Shown: positions 1 to 6,559, numbered from the stretch's first letter. The stretch: 8,933 nt of DNA from Microseira sp003486305 (GCA_031969655.1 DALYJX010000278.1:1-8933), one strand, 5' to 3'. Made by a program: numbers and translations. Notes: a model not told the origin generated them from the letters alone.

Positions 1-740
1 CCGCACCGCGAGGCATCCCGCAAATTCAGGTAGCGTTTGATATCGATGCCAACGGCATTTTACAAGTAACCGCGCAAGATAGAAGTACGGGTAGGGAACA
101 AACTATCACGATCCAAGGTGCTTCTACCTTGAGCGATGAAGAAGTTAACCGGATGCTGCGAGATGCGGAACAATATGCGGCACAAGACCGATTAACAAGG
201 GAACGCATCGATAAGCGTAACCGTTCGGAATCGTTGATTTCCCAAGCAGAAAGGCAATTGAGAGAAGTAACGCTTGATTATGGCTCTCAGTTTTCTAGCA
301 GTTACCGCTACCGCATCGAAAGCGCGATTCGGGATTTGCGGGACAGCTTGGCTAAAAACGACGACAGGGGTATTGATAGGGCGCAGTCAGACTTGCAAGA
401 TGCGATCGCCGACTTAAATCGCGAAATCCGCGAACGCTTCAGCGAGGAAGACGACGACTTTTTTGGCTCAATTCGTCGCGTCTTCGCCGGAGATGATGAC
501 GACGAAGACTATCGCGAAGACTACCGCCCCTACGCACGCGATCGCGAAGACTACCGCCCCTACGCACGCGATCGCGAAGACTACCGCCCCTACGCACGCG
601 ATCGCGAAGACTCCCGCCCCTATTACGATACCGGGTCAAGTCGTCGCAAAACTTCCGATAGCATCGGGTCAAGTCGCGCCCGCAAAAATTACCAAAACGA
701 TGATTGGGATGATGATGATGATGATGATGAATGGTTCTAA
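1..740 (+). CDS. dnaK: Hsp70 chaperone DnaK, C-terminal part (5' end outside window)
   Basis: The reading frame is open from base 3 and ends with TAA at 738-740, giving the last 245 residues of a DnaK paralogue. DnaK binds exposed hydrophobic peptides in an ATP-dependent cycle driven by J-proteins. Residues 1-42 of the fragment are the end of the substrate-binding beta domain, with the family signature APRGIPQI..FDIDANGIL.VTAQD. A helical lid follows, starting at LSDEEVNRML (about residue 44) and running to about residue 145. The tail is atypical: an acidic EEDDDFF/DDDDED segment, three copies of a 10-residue unit (EDYRPYARDR) plus a degenerate fourth, a basic GSSR-rich stretch, and a terminus WDDDDDDDEWF instead of the EEVKD-like end of E. 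coli DnaK. Cyanobacteria carry several DnaK paralogues with divergent tails (DnaK1, DnaK2, DnaK3). The tail argues against the housekeeping DnaK2 type, but I cannot choose between the other two. A class B dnaJ follows 169 nt downstream on the same strand. Confidence 0.95.
   Translation, partial: APRGIPQIQVAFDIDANGILQVTAQDRSTGREQTITIQGASTLSDEEVNRMLRDAEQYAAQDRLTRERIDKRNRSESLISQAERQLREVTLDYGSQFSSSYRYRIESAIRDLRDSLAKNDDRGIDRAQSDLQDAIADLNREIRERFSEEDDDFFGSIRRVFAGDDDDEDYREDYRPYARDREDYRPYARDREDYRPYARDREDSRPYYDTGSSRRKTSDSIGSSRARKNYQNDDWDDDDDDDEWF
511..622 (+). repeat. In-frame 30-bp tandem repeat in the DnaK tail
   Basis: Three exact 30-bp copies lie end to end at 511-540, 541-570 and 571-600. A fourth, partial copy at 601-622 has one change (A to C at 613, Tyr to Ser). 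The length is a multiple of three, so each unit adds a 10-residue block of the EDYRPYARDR type. A HIP1 octamer GCGATCGC spans the end of each full unit (538-545, 568-575, 598-605). The sequence identity of the copies suggests recent duplication or gene-conversion homogenisation. Confidence 0.95.
708..728 (+). repeat. (GAT)7 microsatellite encoding poly-Asp at the DnaK C-terminus
   Basis: Seven GAT codons in a row encode Asp7, followed by Glu-Trp-Phe-stop. Because the unit is three bases, slippage would lengthen or shorten the acidic tract without shifting the frame. Confidence 0.9.
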
Positions 741-775
741 TTGGTAATTGGTAATTGGTAATTGGTAATTGGTAG
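741..775. repeat. Heptanucleotide tandem array, left arm (TTGGTAA)
   Basis: Starting on the base after the dnaK stop codon are four perfect TTGGTAA units (741-768) and one TTGGTAG (769-775). This resembles the short tandemly repeated repetitive (STRR) heptamers known from filamentous cyanobacteria. The complementary motif TTACCAA/TTACCCA is arrayed at 854-902, so the two arrays face each other. Confidence 0.9.
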
Positions 776-793
776 TTGCATAAGAGGGGTGGC

Positions 794-826
794 GCATTTC
801 GGTATAAAGCCTTTTTACCGGAATGC
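794..826. other. 33-nt imperfect palindrome between the heptamer arrays
   Basis: The arms GCATTTCGGTATAAAG and CTTTTTACCGGAATGC face each other around C810. Reading outward to inward, 16 positions can pair, apart from one T-T mismatch (805/815) and one G-T wobble (799/821). The innermost few pairs would open to form a loop. In RNA this would be a stem inside the dnaK-dnaJ spacer. It could serve as an attenuator, a processing site or the core of a small repeated element; the sequence does not say which. It is not a classical terminator, because no U-run follows the stem. Confidence 0.6.
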
Positions 827-853
827 CTTTCCCGTACAGTAGTAGGTAATAAA

Positions 854-902
854 AAACCAATTACCAATTACCCATTACCAATTACCCATTACCCATTACC
901 AC
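854..902. repeat. Heptanucleotide tandem array, right arm (TTACCAA/TTACCCA)
   Basis: After a partial unit AAACCAA (854-860) come TTACCAA, TTACCCA, TTACCAA, TTACCCA, TTACCCA and TTACCAC (861-902). These are reverse-complement variants of the TTGGTAA units at 741-775. The array ends only 7 nt before the first dnaJ ATG, so it occupies the place where a ribosome binding site would normally sit. Confidence 0.9.
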
Positions 903-909
903 CTGACTA

Positions 910-1911
910 ATGACTAAGACAATGCAAAACTATCGGGACTACTACGCAATTCTAGGTGTTGATCGAGATGCTCCGGCAGAAGAAATTAAGAAAGTTTATC
1001 GAAAGCTAGCTCGGCAATATCACCCCGATATGAATCAGGGTGATAAAGAAGCCGAGGAAAAATTTAAAGATATTGGTGAAGCATATGCAGTCCTCTCTGA
1101 CGCCGATAAGCGCGCAGAGTACGACCAATACAGCCGCTATTGGAACAAAAAAGGCTTCCCAGGCAAAGCTACGCGCCCCTCTAAGCCGTGGGAAAATGGC
1201 AAAGAGCGATCTGGGGACAAATTCGATTACGGTCAGTTTGAAGACTTTGAGAGCTTTCTCGACCAACTGTTGGGACGGCGTAAAGAAAGCCGCGTCGCCA
1301 CCGCCTCTGATTTGAATTCCCGCGCATCGGTATCAACAGCCGATCCGTTCCGTCCCGGTACAACTAAAGTAGCTTATACTGTATCCCCCCGTCCCGCCCG
1401 TAAAGATATTGAAGCTAGACTAACAATACCTTTAGAAAAAGCTTACGTGGGAGGAGCGCAACGCATTCGCTTGGAAGATGGGCGATCGATTGAAGTGAAC
1501 ATGCCTCCCGGTATGGTAACCGATCAGCGCATCCGCCTGCGCGGTCAAGGGATTGAAGGCGGCGACTTATTCCTGAAAATTACAGTTGAGCCGCATCCGT
1601 TTTTTAGGATAGAAGGTGCGGATATTGTTTGTTCTGTCCCGGTGACTCCCAGCGAAGCTGTTTTGGGCGGACAAATTGAAGTACCCACCCTCGACGGACG
1701 AGTGAAAATGTCGGTGCCGCCTGGAGTGAAGTCGGGTCAGCGTTTGCGACTGGCGAATAAAGGGTATCCTATTGATGATGGCGATCGCGGCGATCAATTA
1801 GTGGAAATCCAGATCGTAGTTCCCAAAAATCCCAGTCTGCGGGAAAGGGAACTTTATGAAAAATTGCGTCAAATTGAAACCTTTAATCCCAGGACTGACT
1901 TACCAGTTTAG
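910..1911 (+). CDS. dnaJ: Class B J-domain co-chaperone (DnaJ/CbpA type)
   Basis: This 333-residue protein stimulates DnaK ATPase activity and delivers clients to it in the cytoplasm. The J domain is at about residues 8-75, with the essential HPD at H38-P39-D40 in RQYHPD and the typical YYAILGV opening. A linker of about 85 residues follows, with a Phe-rich part (DFESFLDQL). The C-terminal substrate-binding domains run from about 165 to 305 and include LTIPLEKAYVGG, the PPGV motif and LRLANKGYP. There is no CxxCxGxG zinc finger and only one cysteine (C241), so this is class B (CbpA-like). The ATG at 910 gives the longest form; an in-frame ATG at 922 (Met5) is equally possible, because neither has a recognisable Shine-Dalgarno sequence. 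The gene lies downstream of dnaK on the same strand, which supports a dedicated pair. Its TAG stop overlaps the stop of the convergent kinase gene. Confidence 0.95.
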   Translation: MTKTMQNYRDYYAILGVDRDAPAEEIKKVYRKLARQYHPDMNQGDKEAEEKFKDIGEAYAVLSDADKRAEYDQYSRYWNKKGFPGKATRPSKPWENGKERSGDKFDYGQFEDFESFLDQLLGRRKESRVATASDLNSRASVSTADPFRPGTTKVAYTVSPRPARKDIEARLTIPLEKAYVGGAQRIRLEDGRSIEVNMPPGMVTDQRIRLRGQGIEGGDLFLKITVEPHPFFRIEGADIVCSVPVTPSEAVLGGQIEVPTLDGRVKMSVPPGVKSGQRLRLANKGYPIDDGDRGDQLVEIQIVVPKNPSLRERELYEKLRQIETFNPRTDLPV

Positions 1912-3200
1912 GATTGAGACAGGGGGATTGCGATCGCAAACTCCGTACCAACTCCCGGTTTTGAAGCACAAGACAGCCTTCCGCCGTGCTTCTCGGTGAC
2001 AATTTGATAGCTAATCGAAAGTCCCATACCCGTTCCTTTACCCACAGCTTTAGTCGTAAAGAAGGGGTCAAATATCTTTTGTTTCACATCTTCAGCCATT
2101 CCCATGCCATTATCGGTAATGCGAATGGCTATGCTGTTGCTATCCACAACTTCGGTACGAATTGCTATCGTTGGTGTGGATATTTTTTGCATATCAATCG
2201 CATCCTCTAAAGCATCAATTGCATTGCTGAGAATATTCATAAACACTTGGTTAAGTTGTCCGGGGTAGCATTCCACTAGCGGTAAATTGCCGTATTTTTT
2301 AATAATTTCAATGTTTGGTCGATTGGAGAAAGCCTTTAATCTATGTCCCAAAATCATCAAAGTGCTATCAATTCCCTCGTGAATATCCACTGATTTTATT
2401 TCAGATTCATCGGTGCGGGAGAACAGGCGCAAAGACTGCACAATTTGTCTAATTCGGTCAGTCCCTAGTTTCATCGAGTCTAGTATTTTAGGCATATCTT
2501 CGAGTAAGAAATCTATGTCAACTGCCTCTAATTCAGCCTGCACCTGAGAGACGGGATTGGGATAGTACTGTTGATAGCGTTGCAGCAGTCTCAACAAGTC
2601 CTGGATATATTCTTCTGCATGGGTAATGTTGCCGTAAATAAAGTTAACTGGATTATTAATTTCGTGCGCCACCCCAGCCACCAGCTGACCCAAACTAGAC
2701 ATTTTTTCATTTTGAATTAGCTGGGTTTGGGTTTTTTTTAACTCTTTTAGCGTTTGCTGAAGCTGCTTTTGAATCTGCTTGCGTTCGGCGACTTCATTAA
2801 TTAACTGAACTTGCGCGCTCCTGAGTGCCAAATGCACGTTAATGCGGGCTAAAACTTCGCTAAAATCGAATGGTTTAGTAATGTAATCTACCGCTCCTAT
2901 TTGCAAACCTTTTACCTTATGTTCTATATCGGAAAGTGCGGTCATAAAAATGACTGGGATATCTTTTGCGTTCGCATCTGCTTTCAAGCGGCGGCAGGTT
3001 TCAAACCCATCAATCCCAGGCATCATCACATCTAACAAAATCAGGTCTGGTTGAACTAGGGGAATTTTTTCTATCGCTGCTTCACCGCTTTTAACAACAG
3101 AAACTTTGAAGCCATATTGGTGCAAAAACTCAAATAATACCCGGATGTTGTTCGGGTTGTCATCGACTATTAAAATAGTGTTTTTTTGAGGATCTATCAT
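1908..3200 (-). CDS. Response-regulator/sensor kinase fusion (REC-HisKA-HATPase)
   Basis: This 430-residue soluble protein has an N-terminal receiver domain (about 8-125): acidic pair D13-D14, phosphoacceptor D57 in LLDVMMPG, T87 and K109 in ITKPF. A Gln/Lys-rich predicted coiled coil (about 128-168) links it to the kinase. The H-box GVAHEINNP carries H179. The HATPase domain has an N-box (N322, N326 in MNILSNAIDAL), G1 box DNGMGM (363-368) and G2 box GTGMGLSIS (from 389). All residues needed for phosphotransfer and ATP binding are present. No transmembrane segment or DNA-binding domain is seen, so output is probably phosphorylation of another protein. The HEINNP H-box and long helix after it are of the class common in cyanobacterial REC-HK proteins. 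It starts 3 nt after the stop of the MASE1 kinase gene, so the two are probably co-transcribed and translationally coupled. No Shine-Dalgarno is visible. Confidence 0.93.
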   Translation of the reverse strand: MIDPQKNTILIVDDNPNNIRVLFEFLHQYGFKVSVVKSGEAAIEKIPLVQPDLILLDVMMPGIDGFETCRRLKADANAKDIPVIFMTALSDIEHKVKGLQIGAVDYITKPFDFSEVLARINVHLALRSAQVQLINEVAERKQIQKQLQQTLKELKKTQTQLIQNEKMSSLGQLVAGVAHEINNPVNFIYGNITHAEEYIQDLLRLLQRYQQYYPNPVSQVQAELEAVDIDFLLEDMPKILDSMKLGTDRIRQIVQSLRLFSRTDESEIKSVDIHEGIDSTLMILGHRLKAFSNRPNIEIIKKYGNLPLVECYPGQLNQVFMNILSNAIDALEDAIDMQKISTPTIAIRTEVVDSNSIAIRITDNGMGMAEDVKQKIFDPFFTTKAVGKGTGMGLSISYQIVTEKHGGRLSCASKPGVGTEFAIAIPLSQS

Positions 3201-3203
3201 AGG

Positions 3204-5612
3204 TTATTTGCTGCAAATATAGGGTTGTACTAATTCTGTTATTGCTTCTAAATCAAACTCGTCAGCCAGTACCAATAACTGATCGGCAATAGTTGTATAT
3301 TTAGAGTCTAACTGCTTGATGCGTTTTGCTTCTGCCTCAACTAAATTTACATCGCACCTCACAGCAGCTTGATACAGTTTAACAAGTTCTTCTCCGGGAG
3401 GAAACACCATTTCACTGGTTAAATCTACGGTTGATTTTTCCTTGGTTAAACAGTCAGTTTCAGTTTGATAAATCCAGGTCAACTGCAAGTGTTGTTGCAA
3501 TTGTTCTAGTAGCTGTGCGACTTGGATAGGTTTGGGAAGAAAATCATTGCAACCTGCTGCCAAAGCTTGTTGCTGGTGGAAGTCAAACACGCTTGCAGAG
3601 GAAGCAATTATTGCTACATTTTGCAGATTTGGCGACTGTCTTATACGATCGGTCATGGTTAACCCATCCATCACGGGCATTCTCAAATCCGAGATAATTA
3701 AATCCGGTTGAATTTCTCTGGCTTTATCTAACCCTTCTTGACCGTTATTAGCCTCAAAAATTTCAAACCCCAAGGGTAAAAGTAAATTAACCAGAACCGA
3801 GCGATTTTCCCAACGGTCATCGACAATTAAGATTTTGCGCTTTCTCCCTTCAAACCCAATAATGCTGCTGGGTTGCTCAATTCTTTGATAATTTCCTTCT
3901 AGGTTTAAGGCGGGGGGTAATTCTACCTCAAACCAGAAAGTACTTCCCTTTCCTGGTTGACTTTTAACCTCGATCGTGCTACCCATTAAAGATACAATTT
4001 TTTGACTGATGGCTAATCCCAATCCAGTGCCTTCCATCCGCTTTTCTGTGTTGCCAACCTGCTCGAAAGGTAAGAAAATTTTATCTAGTTGTTCCTCGGT
4101 TATGCCAACGCCGGTGTCTTCGATTTGAAAGCGAACAACGGGATGGCAAATTTTTGATTCGCTTGAACCAGGATTTATTACTTCGACAGTGAATGTTACG
4201 CTGCCTCTGTTGGTAAATTTAATGGCATTGCCTAAGAGGTTAATTAAAACTTGGCGCAGGCGTTTTTCATCAGTATGTATGGCAGAGGGCAGTTGTGGGG
4301 ACGGTTGATAGTTGAATTTAATTTCTTTTTGCTCGGCTTTGATGCGACAAATTTCTGCTACACCTTCAAGAAACGAGGAAAAATAGAAATCATTGGGGAA
4401 AAGTTCCATTTTCCGGGCTTCAATTTTAGACAGGTCTAGGATATCGTTAATTAGGGTGAGCAGGTGGGAACCGCACTGGTAAATAATGTCGATGCCTTTG
4501 CGTTCTTTTTGGCTAAATTTTTGGGATTTTTGCAGAATTTGGGCGTACCCAAGGATACCGTTAAGGGGGGTACGCAGTTCGTGACTCATGTTGGCTAGAA
4601 ATTCGCTTTTGGCTTGGTTTGCTTGGTCGGCGATAACTTTAGCTTGTTTTAGTTCTGCGGTGCGTTCTTCGACGCGGAGTTCTAATTCAATTTTGGAGTT
4701 TCTGAGTTTGGCTTTTTGGATTTTATTTTCTGCAATTGCGGCGCATAAAATATAGGTGGTTAAGGCAACAACGCTGATAAAAGATTGCAAAAGTAATAAA
4801 GATTCTTTAATTGACTGTCTGAAAAACGATCCGAAACCGTGGGAAGTGCCATAAATTGCGATCGCACTCACCACCACCACGATTAAAGTCGATAAGGGCG
4901 CCCCAAACCGAAACGCCGACCAGATCAGCAGCGGAATGATACTATACTCCAAAGGATAGCCGCCCCAAAACGCCGCGCGACACAGTGCGATCGCGCACAA
5001 CACCAGCACTACCAACTCGCCAAACTGTCTCGGACTATATCTTTTTTTCCCTCTTGATGGCGAAAACCACGCCAGTATCCCTGGAGCAACTATCAGTTGA
5101 CCGGCGTAGGTTGCAGCATACCAACCCCACCAATTCTGACCATATTCTGCCCAAGCCATTTTACCCGCTAAACATAAGCTAGTAATGCAAAGCGTGGTAG
5201 TAACCGCCAAACTCGGCATCAGCAATAAAACGAATTGGAAAACATCTCCTGTTTTCTCCAGGATCGGGCGGCGAAGGGTAAACCGATTAATCAGAAAACC
5301 ACCAACTAGCGGGTCGATCAGAGCGATCAAAGCTTGGCTACTGCCGAAGAATATATTATTCTGATAAAAGATTAAGCCATTGGCAATCAGTTCGCTCACC
5401 AGGATAGCAGGCCAGATGCGATATCCCAACAGCAGCACTGCCGCCAAATATACACCCGTCGAAGGCCAAATTGCCGTAGTACCATCCTGGAAGTAAAGCT
5501 CTCGGCAGAAAATAGCAAGGCTGTAGTGAATCCCAGGTAAAATTAACAACGTTATCAGTACCGTTCGATCTACTACGAGTCGCGATTTTCTGGCGATTTC
5601 ACCGATCTGCAT
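3204..5612 (-). CDS. MASE1 membrane hybrid histidine kinase (MASE1-HisKA-HATPase-REC)
   Basis: This 802-residue membrane sensor kinase starts with a MASE1-type region (about 15-295) of roughly eight hydrophobic helices, including the characteristic AIWPSTGVYLAAVLLLGYRIWP stretch near 47-68. MASE1 is a widespread bacterial membrane sensor domain whose ligand is generally unknown. A coiled coil (about 296-335) leads to the H-box SHELRTPLNG (H344). The HATPase domain shows an N-box (N458, N462), G1 DTGVGI (499-504) and G2 GTGLGLAIS (528-536). The receiver domain (about 592-710) has D598/D599, phosphoacceptor D642 in SDLRMPVMDG, S671 and K694. The last 70 or so residues are helical and contain no histidine, so they are not a working HPt domain. 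The start at 5612 is the first ATG; a weak AGGGG lies 13 nt upstream on this strand. It is the first gene of a two-gene operon with the REC-kinase and is divergent from the Ycf51 gene. Confidence 0.95.
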   Translation of the reverse strand: MQIGEIARKSRLVVDRTVLITLLILPGIHYSLAIFCRELYFQDGTTAIWPSTGVYLAAVLLLGYRIWPAILVSELIANGLIFYQNNIFFGSSQALIALIDPLVGGFLINRFTLRRPILEKTGDVFQFVLLLMPSLAVTTTLCITSLCLAGKMAWAEYGQNWWGWYAATYAGQLIVAPGILAWFSPSRGKKRYSPRQFGELVVLVLCAIALCRAAFWGGYPLEYSIIPLLIWSAFRFGAPLSTLIVVVVSAIAIYGTSHGFGSFFRQSIKESLLLLQSFISVVALTTYILCAAIAENKIQKAKLRNSKIELELRVEERTAELKQAKVIADQANQAKSEFLANMSHELRTPLNGILGYAQILQKSQKFSQKERKGIDIIYQCGSHLLTLINDILDLSKIEARKMELFPNDFYFSSFLEGVAEICRIKAEQKEIKFNYQPSPQLPSAIHTDEKRLRQVLINLLGNAIKFTNRGSVTFTVEVINPGSSESKICHPVVRFQIEDTGVGITEEQLDKIFLPFEQVGNTEKRMEGTGLGLAISQKIVSLMGSTIEVKSQPGKGSTFWFEVELPPALNLEGNYQRIEQPSSIIGFEGRKRKILIVDDRWENRSVLVNLLLPLGFEIFEANNGQEGLDKAREIQPDLIISDLRMPVMDGLTMTDRIRQSPNLQNVAIIASSASVFDFHQQQALAAGCNDFLPKPIQVAQLLEQLQQHLQLTWIYQTETDCLTKEKSTVDLTSEMVFPPGEELVKLYQAAVRCDVNLVEAEAKRIKQLDSKYTTIADQLLVLADEFDLEAITELVQPYICSK

Positions 5613-5821
5613 GGCTAGTACTTTACCCCTAGTATGGCATTTGGCAGTTTACCCTTGTATTTAAAGGATTCCCGCAAAAATTATGCAGCAAACACCTCAA
5701 AGAAATCGGATCTCGCTCAAACTTTGACAGAGAGTGCTTGCTGGGCAAACAACTTTTGACTGATAATGACAAAGACCAACTACGTGCGGCAAGTGCGGAA
5801 TTTACGCCTGTGGACTCTTTA

Positions 5822-5892
5822 GGAGTAGGGGCGGGTAATACCTGCCCAATTCGTGGAACCACGAAATGTCTCGTTAAACCCGCCCCTACTCC
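5822..5892. repeat. 71-bp palindromic element with perfect 15-bp inverted ends
   Basis: GGAGTAGGGGCGGGT (5822-5836) is exactly complementary to 5878-5892. Inside lies a second hairpin, TTCGTGG-AA-CCACGAA (5850-5865). The 12-mer GTAGGGGCGGGT of the left end recurs at 8736-8747, and GGGGCGGGTTTAAC (complement of 5873-5886) recurs at 8867-8880. It is therefore one member of a repeat family present at least three times in the window. Nested inverted repeats with no coding capacity fit a MITE- or REP-like non-autonomous element. No target-site duplication is evident. Confidence 0.8.
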
Positions 5893-5963
5893 CCTGGTAG
5901 AAACAGGAAGCAAACCTCAAAGTGAGTTGAATCCTTGCTTTGAGTAAGTTTTGTCTTGCACAG

Positions 5964-5980
5964 CCATTAGCCATTAGCCA
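5964..5980. repeat. Short CCATTAG heptamer doublet upstream of the Ycf51 gene
   Basis: CCATTAG occurs twice in tandem (5964-5977) and is followed by a third partial CCA. It ends 8 nt before the Ycf51 ATG, much as the larger heptamer array ends just before dnaJ. With only two full units it could be coincidence. Confidence 0.45.
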
Positions 5981-5988
5981 GCTAGCAA

Positions 5989-6501
5989 ATGCTAACAACA
6001 ACTGATTTTCTCCAAGCTTCCCAGTGGGCGGGTATCCTGACTTTAGTCTGTGCTGCCATCACCCTGATAGGATTTATTTTAAAATGGGGAATCCGCTTTC
6101 GGTTGGTGGGCGCTACCAGTTTTATGGGTGTCCTGACGGCGGGTTTGTTTGCCTTGGGATTGGGATTGTTTACCCGCACGGCGATTCCCGGTGCAGTGCG
6201 CTACTCGGTGATTTATGATAATGGGGCGACTCTGGCTGCGATCGCGGTTCCCAATCAAATTACCTCTTCCGAATTGGATGCTACCCTGCGCCAAGCTGCT
6301 GGTGATTTATTTTCCTACGGTAGAGCCGGTTCTGCTAGCGCCCAATTGCTGATTCGAGCAAGGACGATTACCCATCCCGAACCTGGAGTTTCTCAACCAC
6401 TTTACTTGGGTCAGGTCAAGCGCAGTCTCGCCAGTCGCGAAGACAACAATCTAGAAGTCGAAATTTACTCGGACAACTTAGCTCAACTACCAAAAGGTTA
6501 G
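5989..6501 (+). CDS. ycf51: Ycf51 family (DUF2518) membrane protein
   Basis: This 170-residue protein is recognised as Ycf51 from its N-terminal half, in particular the FKWGIRFRLVG-like segment (here LKWGIRFRLVGATSFMGVL), the following LFALGLGLFTRTAIPGAVRYSVIYDNG region and the overall length. The family is found in cyanobacteria and some algal plastids and has no established function. Two hydrophobic segments (about 12-32 and 40-62) predict an N-terminal hairpin in the membrane. The remaining 105 or so residues form a soluble domain with alternating beta-like and polar stretches. There is no signal-peptidase motif, zinc ligand cluster or known catalytic motif. The ATG at 5989 is the first in frame and yields the conserved MLTTTDFLQ start; no Shine-Dalgarno is visible. 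The gene is divergent from the MASE1 kinase. A long hairpin begins within its stop codon. Confidence 0.85.
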   Translation: MLTTTDFLQASQWAGILTLVCAAITLIGFILKWGIRFRLVGATSFMGVLTAGLFALGLGLFTRTAIPGAVRYSVIYDNGATLAAIAVPNQITSSELDATLRQAAGDLFSYGRAGSASAQLLIRARTITHPEPGVSQPLYLGQVKRSLASREDNNLEVEIYSDNLAQLPKG

Positions 6502-6559
6502 ATTTTAGATTTCAGATTTTAGATTTACTGGCAAATCTGAAATCTAAAATCTAAAATCT
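6500..6559. repeat. Long hairpin of AGATTTT/AAATCTA heptamers after the Ycf51 gene
   Basis: Left arm 6500-6526 and right arm 6533-6559 are each 27 nt, separated by the 6-nt loop ACTGGC. In RNA, 25 positions form Watson-Crick pairs, one is G-U (left 6520) and one is an A-C mismatch (left 6513). Both arms have a 7-bp period: AGATTTT, AGATTTC, AGATTTT, AGATTTA on the left and AAATCTG, AAATCTA, AAATCTA, AAATCTG on the right. The first paired bases are the last two of the Ycf51 TAG. It could stop or protect the transcript 3' end, but the AT-rich stem lacks the GC core and U-run of a standard terminator. The repeat period suggests an STRR-type origin. Confidence 0.85.

Larger units (their letters stand above)
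5613..5988. other. Divergent intergenic region between the MASE1 kinase and Ycf51 genes
   Basis: This 376-bp region should hold promoters for both flanking genes, but I found no convincing -35/-10 pair for either. A perfect TTGACA at 5724-5729 has no -10 at the proper distance; the nearest TATAAT-like string (GATAAT, 5762-5767) is 32 nt away. The region contains the palindromic element at 5822-5892 and a short CCATTAG doublet just before the Ycf51 start. The small open frames here have no family features and partly read through the palindrome. Confidence 0.6.

Noticed and set aside
511..620. Regular 30-bp repeats resembling a CRISPR array
   Set aside because: The units are contiguous with no spacers and lie in frame inside dnaK.
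439..867. Minus-strand open frame over the dnaK tail and spacer
   Set aside because: It is antisense to the DnaK repeat and heptamer arrays; the His-run and the NYQLPI repeats are only translations of the DNA repeats.
3204..3420. Hybrid kinase C-terminal helical tail as an HPt domain
   Set aside because: There is no histidine in the last 70 or so residues, so it cannot accept a phosphoryl group as an HPt.
5724..5767. TTGACA with downstream GATAAT as a sigma-70 promoter
   Set aside because: The spacing of 32 nt is far from the required 16-18 nt, and no better -10 lies at the right distance.
5916..5944. CTCAAAG/CTTTGAG inverted repeat before the Ycf51 gene
   Set aside because: Only 7 bp with a 15-nt loop in AT-rich DNA; too weak to call a terminator or operator.
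5629..5947. Small open frames on both strands in the 5613-5988 gap
   Set aside because: They cross the inverted repeat at 5822-5892, overlap each other on opposite strands, and show no family motif or ribosome binding site.
6500..6559. Standard rho-independent terminator after the Ycf51 gene
   Set aside because: The stem is very AT-rich and no U-run follows it; recorded as a repeat-derived hairpin, with termination only a possibility.
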